Below are positions 26,117-34,810 of a stretch of DNA of 64,000 nt, piece after piece. A model generated the notes under the pieces. The model did no database searches, was not told the DNA's origin, and was given only the letters and a program-made list of their open reading frames with translations. Position numbers and translations under genes: made by a program. This DNA is from Rubripirellula sp. (GTDB taxonomy: Bacteria; Planctomycetota; Planctomycetia; Pirellulales; Pirellulaceae), in the NCBI GenBank assembly GCA_012270065.1, contig JAAXJB010000048.1, forward strand, positions 23,112 through 87,111, read 5' to 3'. Numbering within the stretch: the first letter of the stretch is position 1; every line of letters begins with the position of its first letter.

Positions 26117-27970
26117 TCAATTGTCTTCCGCGGAATTTTCATCTGAAGAACTGGAAGTGCTTTCAGTTGCGTTTTCATTCGTGGTTTGATTGGTTGCATC
26201 GTCAGCGTTTGCCTCGTCTGCTTCGTCACGATGGTATACGCGAACCGCTGCTGGTAACGGGTCCACTGCCAATTGGCTTGTCAGGTAGCCCTTTGCCTTG
26301 GCAAGTCGCAGGATGGAAATTGCGTCGCCGTAGCCACCTCCCACCGATACGATTCCGTTGATAACCGAGGCGACAGAATCAGAAACGGTTGCCCGTTTGT
26401 CGTCAGAATTAATCTGGAAGCGACTGATTTTCAATTTGCCCGGTGCATTGAGATCCGGTTTTAAAATCAGACCATTCGGCCCTCGGAGGAATTGTGGGAT
26501 TGCCAACTTGCCGGGATCGCCGAAGAGGACTATTTCGGGAGACTCACGTAGCGAGACGACCACGGCCGGCTCTGCGTTGGAGGATATCTGGTAGAGATAA
26601 AATGACTTGAGCGCTTTGCCACCCAGGATGCTCTTGCCTTCAACCCCTTGGCGACGGATCGCGCAGAAGGAGCCGTATCGTGTTTCGAGGCTGGCTTCAT
26701 TCATCAGCCGCTTCAGTGAATCAATCGCAAGCTGGTGGTTCATGCCCTGCAGGGCAAGTAGGGAGGGATGCCGAAATGCTGCTGTTTCACGAATCGCGGT
26801 TTCCAATGCATCAACCGCTTCGGTGCGGTCAAGATAAGCAAGTGATTCAGCGGCATAGAAACGCAGTTCGGGATTGGTCGAGTTCAGGGCATCGATCAGT
26901 ATCGGCACGGCGCTCTCACCCATGGCTTCGAGTTGCAAAGCGGCATCGGCGGCAGTGGCTGGATTGGTGAGCATGCTCGCGAGCTCCGCGAGTCTCGTTT
27001 GAGTCGCCGATGATTCCGGGGCTGTGCTGATCGCCTGGATGACGGCCATCATGCGGTGGATGTTGTGGCGGTATCGGGGGTGCGTCTCCATTTCCACGAA
27101 ATCATCTTCCTTGGCTTTGGCAATTCCCCGGCGGGTTGTGCCATCAAAGAAAAAGAATCGCCGATTGATCGCGGTGGCCAACGCGGCCGATGTTTTGGCG
27201 TGCTGGTATTCGGGACTGAGGACAAGCCCCAGCTTGCGTGTGATTTGAATTCTGCCACCCGACAGAATCGTGCCCTCTGTTTTGAGAGTGCTGTCTTCGC
27301 CAGGAGTGTAACTGCTGCGCGTCAGGACTGGCCCTGTGCCAATCGCCATCACTTCACTCTTGCGGACCTTGTTCTGCAGAAAACGCTGTTGTCGAAGTCT
27401 CGTATCCAGCAACCATCCATCATTCAGATTGGAGACCACACTTTCGTTCGGAGCGCGGACGATGATGTCAACGGGATCGTTGCGACGAGCTCCGGGAGGA
27501 ATGGTTGCCTGGATTCTTACCAACGCTGTGTTGTCGAGTTCCAAAAAGTGATTTGGATCTTTGATGTCACGCCTTTTCATTTCCTCCAGCAGTTCATCCC
27601 TGAATTGAGATGGATTGGCTGGGCCGCCTGTCCCCGGGAGTCCGTTGACCACGCCGACCCCAATCACCTGAATGGGACGCAATCCCTGAATCACCGTCGC
27701 ATCGCGAATCAAATCCGGCAACTCGGGGACCTTCATCAGTTCCTGTAACTTGGTTGTGCTGTCTCTGTCGCCTTTGCCTGTGATCAGGTTGCAGCCTGAC
27801 GGCAAACCAATCAGAAGTATCAGAGCAGTGCTCAGGAAAACTTTTGCAGGGGAGATTTTCGTGACGGTATTCTTCGCGGAATAAAACCGAATGGGAATGA
27901 ACTTGGGCATCCTGCCACTCATCCGTTTGTGATTTGGCTTCGAATTCAAGAGAGCTTTCTTGTGCACCAT
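26117..27970 (-). CDS. FlgI-like protein with an internal HEAT-repeat insert
   Basis: A 617-residue exported protein. A signal segment (about 43-60) ends in P-S-G-C60, so it may be a lipoprotein although proline at -3 is atypical. Residues 88-295 resemble the flagellar P-ring protein FlgI: I-R-D-A-T-V-I-Q-G-L-R-P-I-Q-V-I-G-x-G-V-V-N-G-L-x-G-T-G, then T-I-P-P-G-A, and A-L-A-T-A-I-N-R-R-F. Residues about 320-440 are HEAT-type helical repeats (A-V-P-I-L-I-D-A-L, E-L-R-F-Y-A-A-E-S-L-A-Y-L). Residues 530-570 return to a FlgI-like end (D-A-I-S-I-L-R-L-A-K-A-K-G-Y-L). A Ser/Asn/Asp-rich tail closes it. In this window it lies with a lipoprotein and a vWA protein, not with flagellar genes. The ATG at 27970 is uncertain; ATG at 27910 is an option. 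Confidence 0.78.
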   Translation of the reverse strand: MVHKKALLNSKPNHKRMSGRMPKFIPIRFYSAKNTVTKISPAKVFLSTALILLIGLPSGCNLITGKGDRDSTTKLQELMKVPELPDLIRDATVIQGLRPIQVIGVGVVNGLPGTGGPANPSQFRDELLEEMKRRDIKDPNHFLELDNTALVRIQATIPPGARRNDPVDIIVRAPNESVVSNLNDGWLLDTRLRQQRFLQNKVRKSEVMAIGTGPVLTRSSYTPGEDSTLKTEGTILSGGRIQITRKLGLVLSPEYQHAKTSAALATAINRRFFFFDGTTRRGIAKAKEDDFVEMETHPRYRHNIHRMMAVIQAISTAPESSATQTRLAELASMLTNPATAADAALQLEAMGESAVPILIDALNSTNPELRFYAAESLAYLDRTEAVDALETAIRETAAFRHPSLLALQGMNHQLAIDSLKRLMNEASLETRYGSFCAIRRQGVEGKSILGGKALKSFYLYQISSNAEPAVVVSLRESPEIVLFGDPGKLAIPQFLRGPNGLILKPDLNAPGKLKISRFQINSDDKRATVSDSVASVINGIVSVGGGYGDAISILRLAKAKGYLTSQLAVDPLPAAVRVYHRDEADEANADDATNQTTNENATESTSSSSDENSAEDN

Positions 27971-28556
27971 GGTGCACGGTGTTCTGTTTCATAGCCTGCC
28001 AGGACAGAGCGGGGCAAGATCAGCAGGGGGGTGGTCGGGCAATCAAGCCGCCTGCCAGAGGTCTCGAGGGACAAGGTCTCGAACGATCGGAGGCATTGGA
28101 ATGGGGCTGCTGCAGAGCAAAACGCCGCCCGGGATATCCAGATTTGGCCAGAATAGCTCGGCAGGGGGGGGCGTGATGGGATTTCATCCCCGTGCAGCTG
28201 GGAGAGGAAGCGAAAATGGGAAAAACCCCCCGGCTAGTCGCTGGATTGGGGTGATTGGGTAAAAAGGTGGTGTTTTGGACGATCTTTCCTCAAAAAGACC
28301 TCGAAAACCACTAGGCGTGAGCTCTTGACAGAAAATCGAGGCTTGAGATACTTTTCCGCTTGCTCGCGACATGCGCGTGGGAATGCACTCATTCCCGCAA
28401 CTCCTCCTGTTCGACACTGTTTTAGCACTGCTTGGGCGTGCTTGGGCACCGTTGGGCAGTAGTAACGGGTAGGTTACGGGCACATCCTCCGCTGGTCTGC
28501 GAGAGGTTCAGTTCAACCCTTCACATGTGTGGTTTGTCCACAGTACACGATTTTCA
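27971..28556. other. Intergenic region upstream of the str genes
   Basis: Divergent spacer between the FlgI-like gene and rpsL. It carries a candidate promoter (28325-28352), two copies of AGGTCTCGA about 20 nt apart near 28060-28085, and three short T-T-G-G-G-C repeats near 28430-28460. No open frame in it looks real. The rpsL leader from the candidate promoter would be about 200 nt, long enough for regulation, but I see no known leader structure. Confidence 0.4.
28325..28352 (+). promoter_or_regulatory. Candidate housekeeping promoter for the rpsL-rpsG transcript
   Basis: A perfect -35 box TTGACA (28325-28330) is followed after 16 nt by GATACT (28347-28352), four of six matches to the -10 consensus. 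It points towards rpsL about 205 nt downstream. The match is by eye only. Confidence 0.4.
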
Positions 28557-28922
28557 ATGCCAACAATCAATCAACTCGTCCGCAAGCGACGCAAACTGAA
28601 GAAGAGCCAGAGCAAGTCGCCTGTGCTTGAGAAATGCCCTCAAAAACAGGGTGTCTGTTTGCAAGTCAGGACGATGACACCGAAGAAACCGAACTCCGCT
28701 CTGAGAAAGATTTCGCGTGTTCGCTTGAGCAATGGCAAAGAGGTCACGGTTTACATCCCAGGCGAAGGGCACAACCTTCAGGAGCACTCGATTGTTCTTG
28801 TTCGGGGCGGACGTGTTCGCGATTTGCCCGGTGTCCGCTATCAGGTCGTTCGCGGTTCACGGGATGCACTCGGGGTTGAAGGGCGAAAGCAATCGCGTAG
28901 TCGATACGGTGCAAAGAAGTAG
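28557..28922 (+). CDS. rpsL: 30S ribosomal protein S12
   Basis: Ribosomal protein at the decoding centre that helps set translational accuracy. The 121-residue sequence aligns without gaps to E. coli S12 through the functional loops: T-P-K43-K-P-N-S-A-L-R-K and G-G-R-V-R88-D89-L-P-G-V-R-Y. Lys43 is kept, but position 88 is Arg (codon CGC at 28818-28820), where E. coli and Mycobacterium have Lys. K88R is a well-known streptomycin-resistance substitution. ATG at 28557 is the conserved start; the open frame extends ten codons upstream without homology. No good Shine-Dalgarno is visible. rpsG follows after 136 nt. Confidence 0.98.
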   Translation: MPTINQLVRKRRKLKKSQSKSPVLEKCPQKQGVCLQVRTMTPKKPNSALRKISRVRLSNGKEVTVYIPGEGHNLQEHSIVLVRGGRVRDLPGVRYQVVRGSRDALGVEGRKQSRSRYGAKK

Positions 28923-29058
28923 TCCTGATACCGGTCGGTTGATCGGGTATGCACTGCCACCGGTGATGTGACCGGATCGTTTTCCGCCGAACTCGAATTC
29001 CGAATCGCCGACAACACAGAAATAACAGCAATCAAGCCATCACAGTCAAAGTAAAAGT

Positions 29059-29535
29059 ATGGGACGTATCACAGCCAGCCGCACACAACTCAAAGGTGAT
29101 CCGCGGCACAACTCGTTGCTTGCCGGGAAATTCATCAATTGTTTGATGCTCGATGGCAAGAAGACCACCGCACAGCGTGTTTTCTACGATGCATTGGACG
29201 AGATTGGTCGACGCAATGAGGTCGCTGATCAAACACCGATCGAGGTTTTCGAGACTGCGGTTGAAAATGTAAAGCCGTACATCGAAGTTCGCAGCAAGAG
29301 AGTCGGTGGTGCGAGTTATCAGGTTCCAATGCAAGTCAACCGGGCACGTCAGCAGAGTTTGGCGTTGCGTTGGCTGCTTGGTGCAGTACGCGAGAAAAAA
29401 GGTCGCCCGATGCATATGAAGCTCGCTGATGAGCTTTTGTCGGCATACAAGAAAGAGGGTGTTGCCTACACCAAGCGTGAAAACACTCACCGCATGGCTG
29501 ATGCCAACAAGGCATTTGCACACTTCGCCTGGTAG
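29059..29535 (+). CDS. rpsG: 30S ribosomal protein S7
   Basis: Primary 16S rRNA-binding protein that nucleates the 30S head and contacts the E-site tRNA. The 158 residues contain the usual signatures [35 protein letters not shown], and the C-terminal [15 protein letters not shown]. Order rpsL-rpsG-fusA is the classical str operon order. A strong intrinsic terminator 26 nt past the stop codon separates it from fusA. Confidence 0.98.
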   Translation: MGRITASRTQLKGDPRHNSLLAGKFINCLMLDGKKTTAQRVFYDALDEIGRRNEVADQTPIEVFETAVENVKPYIEVRSKRVGGASYQVPMQVNRARQQSLALRWLLGAVREKKGRPMHMKLADELLSAYKKEGVAYTKRENTHRMADANKAFAHFAW

Positions 29536-29560
29536 GTCGAACCGAATCCGATCACAAATG

Positions 29561-29596
29561 ACCGCGATACGGCCCATGTCCGTGTCGCGGTTTTTT
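29561..29596 (+). terminator. Strong intrinsic terminator between rpsG and fusA
   Basis: A 12-bp stem (outer arm ACCGCGA paired with TCGCGGT, inner arm TACGG with CCGTG, one G-T pair) closes a 7-nt loop and is followed by six T residues. This is a textbook rho-independent terminator, placed 26 nt after rpsG and about 130 nt before fusA. Confidence 0.85.
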
Positions 29597-29605
29597 ATGC
29601 GCTGC

Positions 29606-29641
29606 GTTACGCTAGAGTCCAGGGTTACGCTAAAGTCCCCG
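29606..29641. repeat. Two copies of an 18-bp tandem repeat upstream of fusA
   Basis: Units starting at 29606 and 29624 share GTTACGCTA-A/G-AGTCC and are nearly identical over 15 bases. They lie between the rpsG terminator and fusA. Confidence 0.8.
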
Positions 29642-29728
29642 GTGGATCACGTTGTTGCCTTTTTTTACTGTGGTAAATCCATTCGCGTTTGTCCGTCCTT
29701 CGAATTGTCCCATCCGTGAATCGTTTTC

Positions 29729-31822
29729 ATGACCTTTGATATCTCCAAGCTTCGCAATATCGGCATCATCGCGCACATCGATGCCGGGAAAACGACTGTC
29801 ACCGAACGGATGCTCTTCCTCAGTGGTGCCAAACATCGGGTGGGCCGTGTGGACCATGGAACGACTGATACGGATGATGATCCGGAGGAGCAGGAGCGTG
29901 GAATCACCATCTTCAGTGCTTGCGTGAAGTACGGATGGAAAGATTTCAATATCAATCTTCTTGATACGCCAGGTCACGTCGACTTCACTGCCGAAGTGGA
30001 GCGTTGTTTGCGTGTGCTCGATGGTGCTGTTGTTGTCTTTTCTGCTCGCGAGGGCGTTGAGGCTCAGAGTGAAACGGTTTGGCGGCAGGCTGACCGTTAC
30101 AACGTTCCCCGGATTGTGTTCATCAACAAAATGGATCGCGAGGGTGCGGACTTTGAAACAGTTTTCAACGACATCGAACCGCGATTAGGTGGGTGCCCAC
30201 TCGCTGTGGAATTACCTGTGGGGCAGGGACCGGCTCACGTTGCCGATCCGTTTCGGGGTGTGATCGATCTTGTCGATATGAAAATGCTTGAATTTGATCC
30301 CGAGACCGAAGGCAAGGAGATAACGGAAACGGATATTCCCGAATCGCATATGGATGAGGCTCTGTTCTGGCGTGAACAAATGCTGGAAAAAGTGTATGAC
30401 CTCAGCGAAGAAGCAGCCAATCTGGCGATGGAAGAAAAAGAAATTCCAAGGGAGCTGATTCTGCAGGCTTTGAGGCAGGGCTGCATTGATCGGACGATCC
30501 AGCCAGTGTTGTGTGGATCAGCTCTGCACGGAATCGGGGTCCAGCCACTGATGACAGCGGTCGGAAATTTTCTGCCAAGTCCATTGGAGCGGCCGCCGGT
30601 GGAAGGGGTTGATCCCAAGAAAAACGACAAGGTGTTGATTCGCAAGCCTGATTCCAAAGAACCTTTCTGCGGTCTGGTATTCAAAATTCTTCCCGCAAAA
30701 ACCGGTGATAACTACTGGATTCGTGTGTACAGCGGCCAGTTGAAGCAGAATTCCCGTGTGCAGTGTCCCAATCGGGACAAGAAAGAAAACATCGCCCAAT
30801 TGTGGCAGATCCATGCCACCAAAAAGGATCGGGACGGGCAGATCGATTCGGTGGAGGCGGGTGATATCTGCTGTGTGATCGGGCCACGCTTCGCAATCAC
30901 CGGTGATACCGTTTGCGACACGCGGGAGATGATCGAACTGCCCAGCATCAAATTCGCTGATACCGTTCTGTCGATGGCGATTGAGTCAGAAAGCACATCG
31001 GACAAAAAGAAACTTGAAGACACGCTTGATATGCTGCGACGTCAGGATCCAACCTTTCGCGCCGTTGAAAATGAAGAAACCGGGCAGACACTGATCAGTG
31101 GCATGGGTGAATTGCACCTGGAAGTCATCCAGCACCGGCTGACTCGAGACTTTGGCCTCAACGTCAAGTTCTACAAACCGCGTGTGAATTATCGCGAAAC
31201 GGTGGCTGACAAGGCTGATGTCGTCGGGCAGTGCAATCGACAGATCGGTTCGACACAGATGTTTGCTCGCCTGAATGTCAGCGTGTCACCACTGGATGAT
31301 GTCTCGGCGCCGGTGTTGGTCTTTGATCGGCTGCCCCCGGAGGTTGGGTTACCCAACGCTGTCAGGCAGGCGGCGATGGACGAAATAAGAGAACGGGCGG
31401 CCGGGGGAGGTTTGCTGGCAGGCTTTCCGCTCTCGGGTGTGCGCATTGATGTCACTGATGCCGAGATGCACGAGGAGGGCAGTGATGAAGTCGCGTTCCG
31501 GATTGCCGCCGGAGATGCCTTTGATCGGGGAATGGAAAAGGCAACGCCTGTTCTGCTGGAGCCTGTCATGAAAGTGGAGGTAACAACTCCTGAGGATTAC
31601 ATGGGTGAGTTGGTGGGTGACTTGCAACAACGGCGAGCCATCATTTCGGCCACCGAGACTCGTGGCGCCATGACCGTGATCATTGCCGATGCCCCGCTCA
31701 AGGAACTCTTTGGCTATTCGGGAGCTGTGCGCAGTCTGAGTCAGGGACGCGCCGCCGGCAGCATGGAGCCGCTTGGCTACCAGCCCGCTCCCAAAGAAGA
31801 TGCAGAAAGTTTCATGTTCTGA
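29729..31822 (+). CDS. fusA: Elongation factor G
   Basis: Translational GTPase that drives ribosomal translocation. The 697-residue length is normal. G-domain motifs are A-H-I-D-A-G-K-T-T (G1), R-G-I-T-I (G2), D-T-P-G-H (G3) and N-K-M-D (G4). The later domains have G-M-G-E-L-H-L-E-V-I and a C-terminal G-R-A-A-G-S-M-E-P-L-G-Y. Two areas depart from the common bacterial type. The switch I stretch before R-G-I-T is acidic (T-D-T-D-D-D-P-E-E-Q-E), and the C-terminal G-R-A segment lacks the usual aromatic Y/F-S-H-Y ending. This may mark a divergent EF-G lineage. Expression independent of rpsG is likely, given the terminator upstream. Confidence 0.96.
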   Translation: MTFDISKLRNIGIIAHIDAGKTTVTERMLFLSGAKHRVGRVDHGTTDTDDDPEEQERGITIFSACVKYGWKDFNINLLDTPGHVDFTAEVERCLRVLDGAVVVFSAREGVEAQSETVWRQADRYNVPRIVFINKMDREGADFETVFNDIEPRLGGCPLAVELPVGQGPAHVADPFRGVIDLVDMKMLEFDPETEGKEITETDIPESHMDEALFWREQMLEKVYDLSEEAANLAMEEKEIPRELILQALRQGCIDRTIQPVLCGSALHGIGVQPLMTAVGNFLPSPLERPPVEGVDPKKNDKVLIRKPDSKEPFCGLVFKILPAKTGDNYWIRVYSGQLKQNSRVQCPNRDKKENIAQLWQIHATKKDRDGQIDSVEAGDICCVIGPRFAITGDTVCDTREMIELPSIKFADTVLSMAIESESTSDKKKLEDTLDMLRRQDPTFRAVENEETGQTLISGMGELHLEVIQHRLTRDFGLNVKFYKPRVNYRETVADKADVVGQCNRQIGSTQMFARLNVSVSPLDDVSAPVLVFDRLPPEVGLPNAVRQAAMDEIRERAAGGGLLAGFPLSGVRIDVTDAEMHEEGSDEVAFRIAAGDAFDRGMEKATPVLLEPVMKVEVTTPEDYMGELVGDLQQRRAIISATETRGAMTVIIADAPLKELFGYSGAVRSLSQGRAAGSMEPLGYQPAPKEDAESFMF

Positions 31823-31910
31823 GTGGACAGGTTGTTCACTGATGATTACCCGAACCAAGAGTTTTCAGGCAGGAAATTCCTGCTTGTCACCGATTGTATC
31901 TTTCAGGGCG

Positions 31911-31994
31911 GGGCCTCCCGATTGGATAACGGGGCCACTGGATAGGATCGCTGGGCCTCCGGATTGGATCGCTGGGCCTCCGGACTGGATAACT
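31911..31994. repeat. Four copies of a 21-bp tandem repeat
   Basis: Units start at 31911, 31932, 31953 and 31974. All begin GGGCC, and units 1, 3 and 4 continue TCC. The middle has a GGAT-type core, and the last bases alternate between TAAC and TCGC. The period is exact, with point differences between copies. Confidence 0.92.
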
Positions 31995-32350
31995 GTGCAA
32001 CGGGCCGCGATTCTGCTGCAGAACGCCGGGTACGCCATCTTACACTTCATTTAGGGAAGGAATCCGGGAAGAACCCATCCACGAAATATATCCTTTCCAA
32101 ATATCGTTTGAGGGGATCAATCACTTTGGGGATGCCTCGAGAGTTTCTTTGCGGCAGGGTTTCGAATTTCCCGGTTTTTTGGAAGGCCTGAGCTGACAGA
32201 TTTCCGCAGGTTCGTCTCACCTGCGGACTGAGGCATTGATTGACGCGAATCCCTTTGTCTGCCACTTTCGGGACTCTCGGCTTGGTAGACTATGATGGAA
32301 ACGCCGTTGCCGGATTTTTGCCGCTTTCCTACCATTGGATGATGGTGAAG

Positions 32351-32384
32351 GAGCGGGCAGGCACGATGAGCGGGCAGGCACACG
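32351..32384. repeat. Two copies of a 17-bp tandem repeat
   Basis: Units at 32351 and 32368 share GAGCGGGCAGGCAC exactly and differ in the last three bases. Confidence 0.85.
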
Positions 32385-32449
32385 GCGACACCCCGTTTTC
32401 GCCCACCATCATTCAAGCTTCATCGAATTACTAATATTGGGACTCCCTC

Positions 32450-34594
32450 ATGGCCAGCCGCTTGCAGCAGTATACAAAAACCGAAGATATGGCCGCCCGG
32501 CACTCGATGCTCGGCAATCGCTGGCTCGCCACCATCGCTCACGGCGTTCTGCTCACAGTGATCGCAGGTTTGTTTCTTGTTGGCAGCTCGGCTGCGTCGG
32601 TAGCGCAGGGTGGTGCAGATCAGGCACCCGCAAAGGTTCTTAAGCCGGCGGCAAACGACCGTATCGTTGCTCGCCTGATCGCCCAGCTGATGCCGAAGAA
32701 TCATATTTCAGCCAAAGGCCTTGATGACACCATCAGTCAGCGTGCACTCGCTTTGTTCACCAAGTCGCTTGATCCTCTCAAACTGTATTTCTACCAGAGT
32801 GACATTGACGAATTCAATCGAAACGCCAGCCAGATCGATGACATGGTCCAGAAGGGAGATCTGTCATTGGCCTACAAGATTTTCGGCCGTTTCATCCAAC
32901 GTGTCGATGAAAGAGTGGCTGTCGCTCAGGAGTTGCTTGATGGTGATTTCGATTTCTCGAAAGATGAGACCATTGTGGTCGACCCGGAAGCAGCCAAGTA
33001 CGCCAAGACGCCTGCTGACGCCAAGGACCGTTGGCGACGGCAGATCAAATACGCCCTGCTCGACTTGAAAGATGAAGGAAAGGTCGGCGATGAGGCTGTC
33101 GACACGTTACGCCGCCGTTATGGTCGATACGCAAGACGCTGGAAGCAGACAGACAGTGATGACCTTCTGGAAATGTTCTTGACATCCGTCACCAACGGCT
33201 ACGATCCACATTCAACTTACATGTCGCCGTCCACTTTGGAAGATTTCCAGATTCAGATGAGTCTGAACCTTGATGGCATTGGAGCCCAGCTTCGAGAAAA
33301 GGATGGCAATACGGTTGTGTCACGGGTCATTCCTGGTGGTGCCGCAGCCAAGCATGGCAAACTGAAATCTGACGACGTCATTGTGACCGTTGGGCAGGGC
33401 AAGTCGGGTGAATCCGTTGATATCGTTGAAATGCCACTTTCGGATGTTGTTGATCTGATTCGGGGTAAAGCTGGCACCACGGTTCGTCTGGGAGTGAAAC
33501 CTGGCGGCGTTGGGAACGTCGAAGAATATCAAATCGTGCGTGCGACGATCGCTCTGGAGGAGTCAGCAGCACGTGGTGAGATTATCGAACACAAGAATCC
33601 GGATGGCGGGAAGGATCTGAAGATCGGTTACATCAATTTGCCCAGTTTCTATCTGGACATGGATGCTGCACGAAGGGATGAAAGGGACTACCGGAGTAGC
33701 ACGCGTGATGTTCGCCGTATCATCAATGATTTCAAAGCCAAGGGCGTCGATGGGATCGTGCTTGACCTCAGTAAAAATGGTGGTGGTAGTCTGACAGAAG
33801 CGATCAACTTGACCGGTTTGTTCATCGATTCAGGCCCCGTTGTTCAGGTCAAGAATTCGGATGGATCTGTCCAGGCCTATTCGGATGAGAACAGCGGCAC
33901 GGCATGGAACGGCCCGTTGGGCGTACTGACGAGTAAATTCAGCGCGAGTGCCAGCGAAATCTTCGCAGGTGCGATTCAGGACTACAAAAGAGGAATTGTG
34001 ATTGGCGACCCTGCCACTCATGGGAAAGGCACTGTCCAGACTCTGATGAATCTTGGGCAGAGGCTTTTCGGGAATAACCGGCAGAATTACGGTGCACTGA
34101 AAGTCACGCTGCAGCAGTTCTATTTGCCCGATGGTGAAAGCACCCAGTTGAAAGGCGTTTTGTCGGATATCATCCTTCCTAGTTTGACGTCCAAAATGGA
34201 TGTTGGTGAAGGTGACCTGAAATACGCTCTGGAACATGACACCGTTCCTGTGGCTCGGCATAACCTGTACAGCATGGTGCCCAACAATCTGTTGGACCAG
34301 TTGCGGAAAAAATCAGCAGCAAGGGTAGAGCAGGATGAAGAGTTCACTGATCTTTTGAGACGAGTGGAACTGTATGTGACGCAGAAGGATCAGGAAGCTG
34401 TTTCATTGGAGGAAGAGGCTTTTCTCGCTCGACGCAAAGAGTTGGATTCCCAGAAAGAGGAAGAGGAAGAACTGGAACAGCAAATCGAGGATGCTGTGAT
34501 CTTCCGCGACAACTATTACAACACGGAAGTGATGAACATCATGGCTGATTACATTGATGGGCTTCGCAAGGAAAATCTTGCAGTCGCGAACTGA
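32450..34594 (+). CDS. prc: Tail-specific carboxy-terminal processing protease (Prc type, S41)
   Basis: Periplasmic serine protease that trims or degrades proteins from their C-termini and affects cell-wall enzymes. The 714-residue protein has a long N-terminus with a membrane or signal segment (about 26-50), a helical N-domain (Y-D-P-H-S-T-Y-M-S-P) and a PDZ domain. The S41 catalytic region has the nucleophile S502 in S-A-S-A-S-E-I-F-A-G-A-I-Q-D-Y and the general base K526 in H-G-K-G-T-V-Q. The spacing matches E. coli Prc. The C-terminal region is a charged helical domain (E-E-E-E-L-E-Q-Q). A strong terminator follows directly. Confidence 0.93.
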   Translation: MASRLQQYTKTEDMAARHSMLGNRWLATIAHGVLLTVIAGLFLVGSSAASVAQGGADQAPAKVLKPAANDRIVARLIAQLMPKNHISAKGLDDTISQRALALFTKSLDPLKLYFYQSDIDEFNRNASQIDDMVQKGDLSLAYKIFGRFIQRVDERVAVAQELLDGDFDFSKDETIVVDPEAAKYAKTPADAKDRWRRQIKYALLDLKDEGKVGDEAVDTLRRRYGRYARRWKQTDSDDLLEMFLTSVTNGYDPHSTYMSPSTLEDFQIQMSLNLDGIGAQLREKDGNTVVSRVIPGGAAAKHGKLKSDDVIVTVGQGKSGESVDIVEMPLSDVVDLIRGKAGTTVRLGVKPGGVGNVEEYQIVRATIALEESAARGEIIEHKNPDGGKDLKIGYINLPSFYLDMDAARRDERDYRSSTRDVRRIINDFKAKGVDGIVLDLSKNGGGSLTEAINLTGLFIDSGPVVQVKNSDGSVQAYSDENSGTAWNGPLGVLTSKFSASASEIFAGAIQDYKRGIVIGDPATHGKGTVQTLMNLGQRLFGNNRQNYGALKVTLQQFYLPDGESTQLKGVLSDIILPSLTSKMDVGEGDLKYALEHDTVPVARHNLYSMVPNNLLDQLRKKSAARVEQDEEFTDLLRRVELYVTQKDQEAVSLEEEAFLARRKELDSQKEEEEELEQQIEDAVIFRDNYYNTEVMNIMADYIDGLRKENLAVAN

Positions 34595-34626
34595 AGGCAG
34601 TCGACTTCAGATTGATGAACGCTCTG

Positions 34627-34662
34627 GCGGCAGTCGCAAGGTTTGCGATTGCCGCTTTTTTT
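34627..34662 (+). terminator. Intrinsic terminator downstream of prc
   Basis: A 13-bp stem (GCGGCAGTCGCAA with complement, one G-T pair) and a short GGT-type loop are followed by TTTTTTT. It lies 33 nt past the prc stop codon. Confidence 0.85.
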
Positions 34663-34810
34663 ATCCAACGGCCGTGATGTCCAGGATGGCTGGTTGAGCC
34701 GCTTCACCAATGCGGGTTGCGATAGGTCCTTGCCTGTGTTCGCAGAATGTCGGGAAAGTCCGTTGAACCTGTCACATTCATTGTGTTGAGGGATGCCTGA
34801 ATCAGAGTGC

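Larger units (their letters stand above)
31823..32449. other. Long intergenic gap with two tandem repeats
   Basis: Lies between fusA and prc on the same strand. It carries a four-copy 21-bp repeat (31911-31994) and a two-copy 17-bp repeat (32351-32384). The open frame through the first repeat (about 93 codons) encodes only seven-residue repeats because the unit is a multiple of three, so I do not call it. No terminator for fusA is obvious. Confidence 0.4.

Noticed and set aside
31773..32054. An ORF through the 21-bp repeats after fusA
   Set aside because: It only exists because the repeat unit is a multiple of three; starts within fusA in another frame and has no ribosome binding site.
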